A DNA stretch of 64,000 bases from Argentina anserina. Taxonomy: Eukaryota > Streptophyta > Magnoliopsida > Rosales > Rosaceae. The notes under the pieces were generated by a model. That model worked only from the letters and a program-made list of their open reading frames with translations, had not been told where the DNA came from and made no database searches. The position numbers and the translations under genes were made by a program. The stretch lies in NCBI RefSeq assembly GCF_933775445.1, contig NC_065872.1:7006001-7070000 (forward strand), in the 5' to 3' direction. How positions within the stretch are numbered: the first letter of the stretch is position 1; each line of letters opens with the position of its first letter. Shown here piece by piece: positions 61,070 to 64,000 of this stretch.

Positions 61070-64000
61070 CTAGGATGTCATTGAGCTATCTGACTGTAGT
61101 GAATTACCTTGTTGTCCATCGACATATGGTCTAACAAAAGTTCTCCTCCACCAGACTTCAAAGGCCTTCTGAAGATTTGGGCAGCTATCCCCAGACTTGA
61201 GAAAACTTCCCAGCCAAGAAAGCATAATACTTTGCTGGTCCTCTAGAGGCAGGGTAAGAATTGTCCGACCAATCCCTTCTTCCACAACCTTTCGGTCAAA
61301 TGACCGACACCCATGTTGCAGCCAATTGTAGTCATTAATCAGTGGCTGTAACCATGTTTGTAGCAACAGTTGACGTGTATCCTTTGATGGCAGCAGCTCC
61401 CCTTTTCCAATTCCAACAAACAGCCTTGCTGAAATAATGCTAACATGGTAGCGCGACACAATAGGTAGTTTCATATGCAAGGCTGCCAGTTCCTGCTGCC
61501 CAGCCCACATTACTGCAAATTCATCTGCGGTTTGCCTGTCAGCCAAGATATCAAGCAACCATGAGAGGTTATCAGACGCCAAAGCTATTTGCTTTACCAG
61601 AGGATCTTTGTTGTCCACAGGTTTCTCAGGAGACTCTGGTTCTGCTGACTGCTTGAACAGAGACAACAGTAAACTTGAACAGTTTCTGCATGAGTCATAA
61701 AGTGTTTGATTGCAGACATCAGATGGACCAGACGAACTTGCAACGCTGTTATTCTCCCTAAGAAGCTTGAGCACTACAGATTTCATTTCCCGCCTGCCTC
61801 TCTCCTCATTGCTTCCAAGAACAAGTCCAATTATGTGGGAAAGTGTGTCTTTTGGGGCTTTAGAAACGTTGGAGGAGACTCGATTTAGTACTGGACTGAC
61901 CCCAATACCTTCATTCTGGAGACGCAAGACCGATGAGACCACTTTTTCTTCTTCTTCCTCTCCAACCCACGGGACTGCTTCCAAGTATTCTAAACATGAC
62001 TGCATGCATGAGTTGAAGCCAAGCACTTCTGCAATCTGAAACAACGTGTAATTCTGTTCCAGGTTAGGTTTTGATGCATCTAGATGTATATACACATACA
62101 CAAATGTATTAACCCTTATATACAAAGGTGGACTGACAAGATATTGAAAACCTACATTGCAACTCTAGAACTATGATATTCAACTTCACAATATTTGTGT
62201 CTATTTCAATCATCATAAGCAATTAAGCATTTCATATTGTCATGAATGAATTTGATATATGCCTCATACAGTAAAATGAACAGTCCTTCAGTTGCATATA
62301 ATTCAGACCAAAGAAAGAGATACAGAGTAGTTAAATGTATCATTGAGCATAATCAAGCCAAACTTTATAGCTCTAAAGGTTCATAATATGCAAGATAGCA
62401 ATTACTTGGCATGATGCTTCCTATTTTCAACAAAGAAAATAGTATGATGCCTATCAGATGGGTCAATACTCTACTAATAATTCATCATATTTAAAAAATA
62501 GGAACTACAGTGCTGAAAGATTTAATAAGATGAATCATGCCACTTTGATTTCTTGATTAAAACCAAAGAGACATGATCCCAATAATCATGTCAATACCAG
62601 GACTATGTGTGCCATCATCTCCATAAAAAATCGCAATTACAAAGAATGAACAATGGGGGGACATCTATAAATTTTCAACTATAAAGCATCCCAATGGGGG
62701 GACCTCTGTTTTTGTTCCAAATAATAATGGACAATGTACAATCATACGCAAAATACCAGATACCATCTAAAGAAGGTGCATGGCGTATACCTTTAATACC
62801 AATGCTAATAAGGAAAAGCTTTGTTAAAACTCACTACATTTTGTTGAGGTCATTTTATTTATCAGTATGCTGTTACAGAGAACAGATGAATGAGAAGCAA
62901 AAATGAAAAGAAAAACAGAAAAAAAGGCATGACTTAGTAGGAATATATCAGAAAATTAGAAGGAAAGCATGATTGGAATTATGAGTCAGTGTTGTGGCCG
63001 CTTTAATTGGGAGGACAGAATGTCTTCTAGAATGGTACTGAATAGGGCAATATGCTTGTATCAACTACATGTCAGTCTAATACTTGTCGGTGTAAATATG
63101 CTCTCTGAAACTATCAACCTAAGCAACAGAATGATTTTGACAAAAATCTATCCAGACCAGGAGGAATTCCATTCAAATACTCGAGCTTCTGAAAGTCTAA
63201 TCCCTGAACTATCTTATTACTTGGCAAAGCTTCGTAATACTTCATAGAAATGATACAGCTGTCATAACTACCCTTTAGACACCCTTTTGATAATCTTTTC
63301 TCCTTATTTAAGTTATGTTTTATCGACTGAGGTTGTAATTTGGCCACTATACTCTTATTTCTAGATTTTCTCAATCCAAATTTTTGAGTAAATTTACTCT
63401 TCTGATAGAAATATAAATATTAAGAAAAGGATACAGCAGTTGATAACTTGATATTACATGGTATTAAAGCATAACCAGCAACAAAACATTTGCAGTCACA
63501 TAGTATGAAATAACTGATGCAGTATACAGTTCTGCGTATTACCTTCAGGATTCGGAGTACACGAGAAACACTTTGCTTCATCAGCCGTTGCCTCATTTCT
63601 TTGCAATACATAAGTCCAACAGTTTCAACATATATTTCAACATCCTCGCACTCTTCAATTTCAAGGCAGGACGAACTAGACAGTTGTTCAGCAAGCTTGT
63701 CAGCAAAAAAGTTGCTATTCTCCACTAGAACATTCTTGTGAACGCTCAACTTCACACAAAATCCCTGCTTCCCAAGTAAAATCACCTTCATATCACTAGT
63801 TCCCGGCTCACCAAACTCAATTGCCACCTTCCTCGGCAAGTTCTCCAATTTGGGCCTCGGAACTCTCTCTGCAACCATAGATGCACCGGAGACAGGTGCA
63901 TCTGGTCCCTCTGGACCAAGAATTCTCTGACCATCAGAAACTGATCTAGACGGCCCGAAAGTTGGCTTCTTTTCATTCAGTATAGTTTGTTTTCTGTGAG
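61070..64000 (-). CDS. BTB/POZ domain protein, At3g50780-like (5' part beyond window)
   Basis: Visible exons: 63543-64000 (open to the window edge) and 61070-62035 (stop at 61070), joined by a GT-AG intron of 1.5 kb in phase 0; 473 residues visible. The N-terminal part has a BTB fold core (MKVILLGKQGFCVKLSVHKN, FFADKLAEQ, then YVETVGLMYCKEMRQRLM). The C-terminal part is conserved, all helical, starting IAEVLGFNSCMQSCLEYLEA and including WVGEEEEEKVVSSVLRLQ and DNLSWLLDILADRQTADEFA. This arrangement fits the plant At3g50780/At1g63850 group; BTB proteins of this kind are candidate CUL3 ubiquitin-ligase adaptors, but the target is unknown. The true start is upstream, because the frame stays open past Met at 63878. 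Confidence 0.9.
62036..63542 (-). other. Intron of the BTB gene
   Basis: Bounded by LRILK|GTAATACG (donor at 63542) and TGTTTCAG|ATTGCAG (acceptor at 62036). AT-rich, with a short duplicated word (caatggggggacctct / caatggggggacatct) at about 62650 and 62690. No nested gene seen. Confidence 0.8.

Noticed and set aside
63114..63374. 86 aa minus ORF in the BTB gene intron
   Set aside because: Lies within an intron, no homology recognised, AT-rich.
1..64000. tRNA, rRNA and CRISPR arrays
   Set aside because: No cloverleaf-capable tRNA was recognised; B-box-like words at 36120 and 49823 belong to SINE-like contexts. No spaced identical repeats of CRISPR type are present, as expected for a plant nuclear genome.

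Overview
This is a piece of a plant nuclear genome. It has intron-rich genes with GT-AG splicing, AT-rich intergenic DNA with nested transposable elements, and plant-specific gene families. It is clearly a eudicot. A Rosaceae origin is my guess from the general look of the repeats and is not proven. No rRNA, tRNA or CRISPR was recognised.

Layout. (1) 1-5950: a decayed Ty3/gypsy retrotransposon of Tat type on the minus strand, with a broken antisense extra ORF beyond pol. (2) 6220-6856: a diverged LTR relic. (3) 7292-7830: a frameshifted RPW8 immune-receptor fragment. (4) 7950-9140: a non-autonomous DNA element whose ends are each doubled inverted repeats. (5) 9247-18076: a complete LTR element (2.67 kb LTRs, TSD ATTAT, initiator-Met PBS, polypurine tract) with a degenerate, shortened interior. 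It sits immediately 5' of (6) a broken PBL/RLCK-VII kinase gene, 18077-19840. (7) 20387-24059, minus strand: DA1, a ubiquitin-activated LIM peptidase, 11 coding exons and 528 aa. (8) 25250-50200: a 25 kb gene-poor stretch holding a frameshifted small gene, a 271 bp hAT element, a Tat LTR with PBS, an ultra-short SINE, a palindromic MITE, and a 6.7 kb CACTA element (38815-45546) that contains copia and LTR debris. (9) 51113-56532, plus strand: BEL1-type TALE homeobox gene, 781 aa, with an apparent GC-AG first coding intron, upstream ORFs and GA/CT tracts. (10) 61070-64000, minus strand: the 3' part of a BTB/POZ gene of the At3g50780 type, running off the right edge.

Working together. DA1 (organ and seed size) and BEL1 (ovule identity) both act in reproductive organ development, but they lie about 27 kb apart on opposite strands with a transposon block between them, so no co-regulation is implied. 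The RPW8 and PBL-kinase relics look like the remains of an immune-gene neighbourhood broken by mutation and insertion. All three intact genes have complete splice sites and open frames; everything else coding is relic or mobile DNA. I found no clear undescribed system. The best leads are the doubled-end inverted-repeat element, the trans-mobilised LTR element with its palindromic array, the acidic 11-residue repeat between the UIMs of DA1, and the BEL1 leader and first intron.
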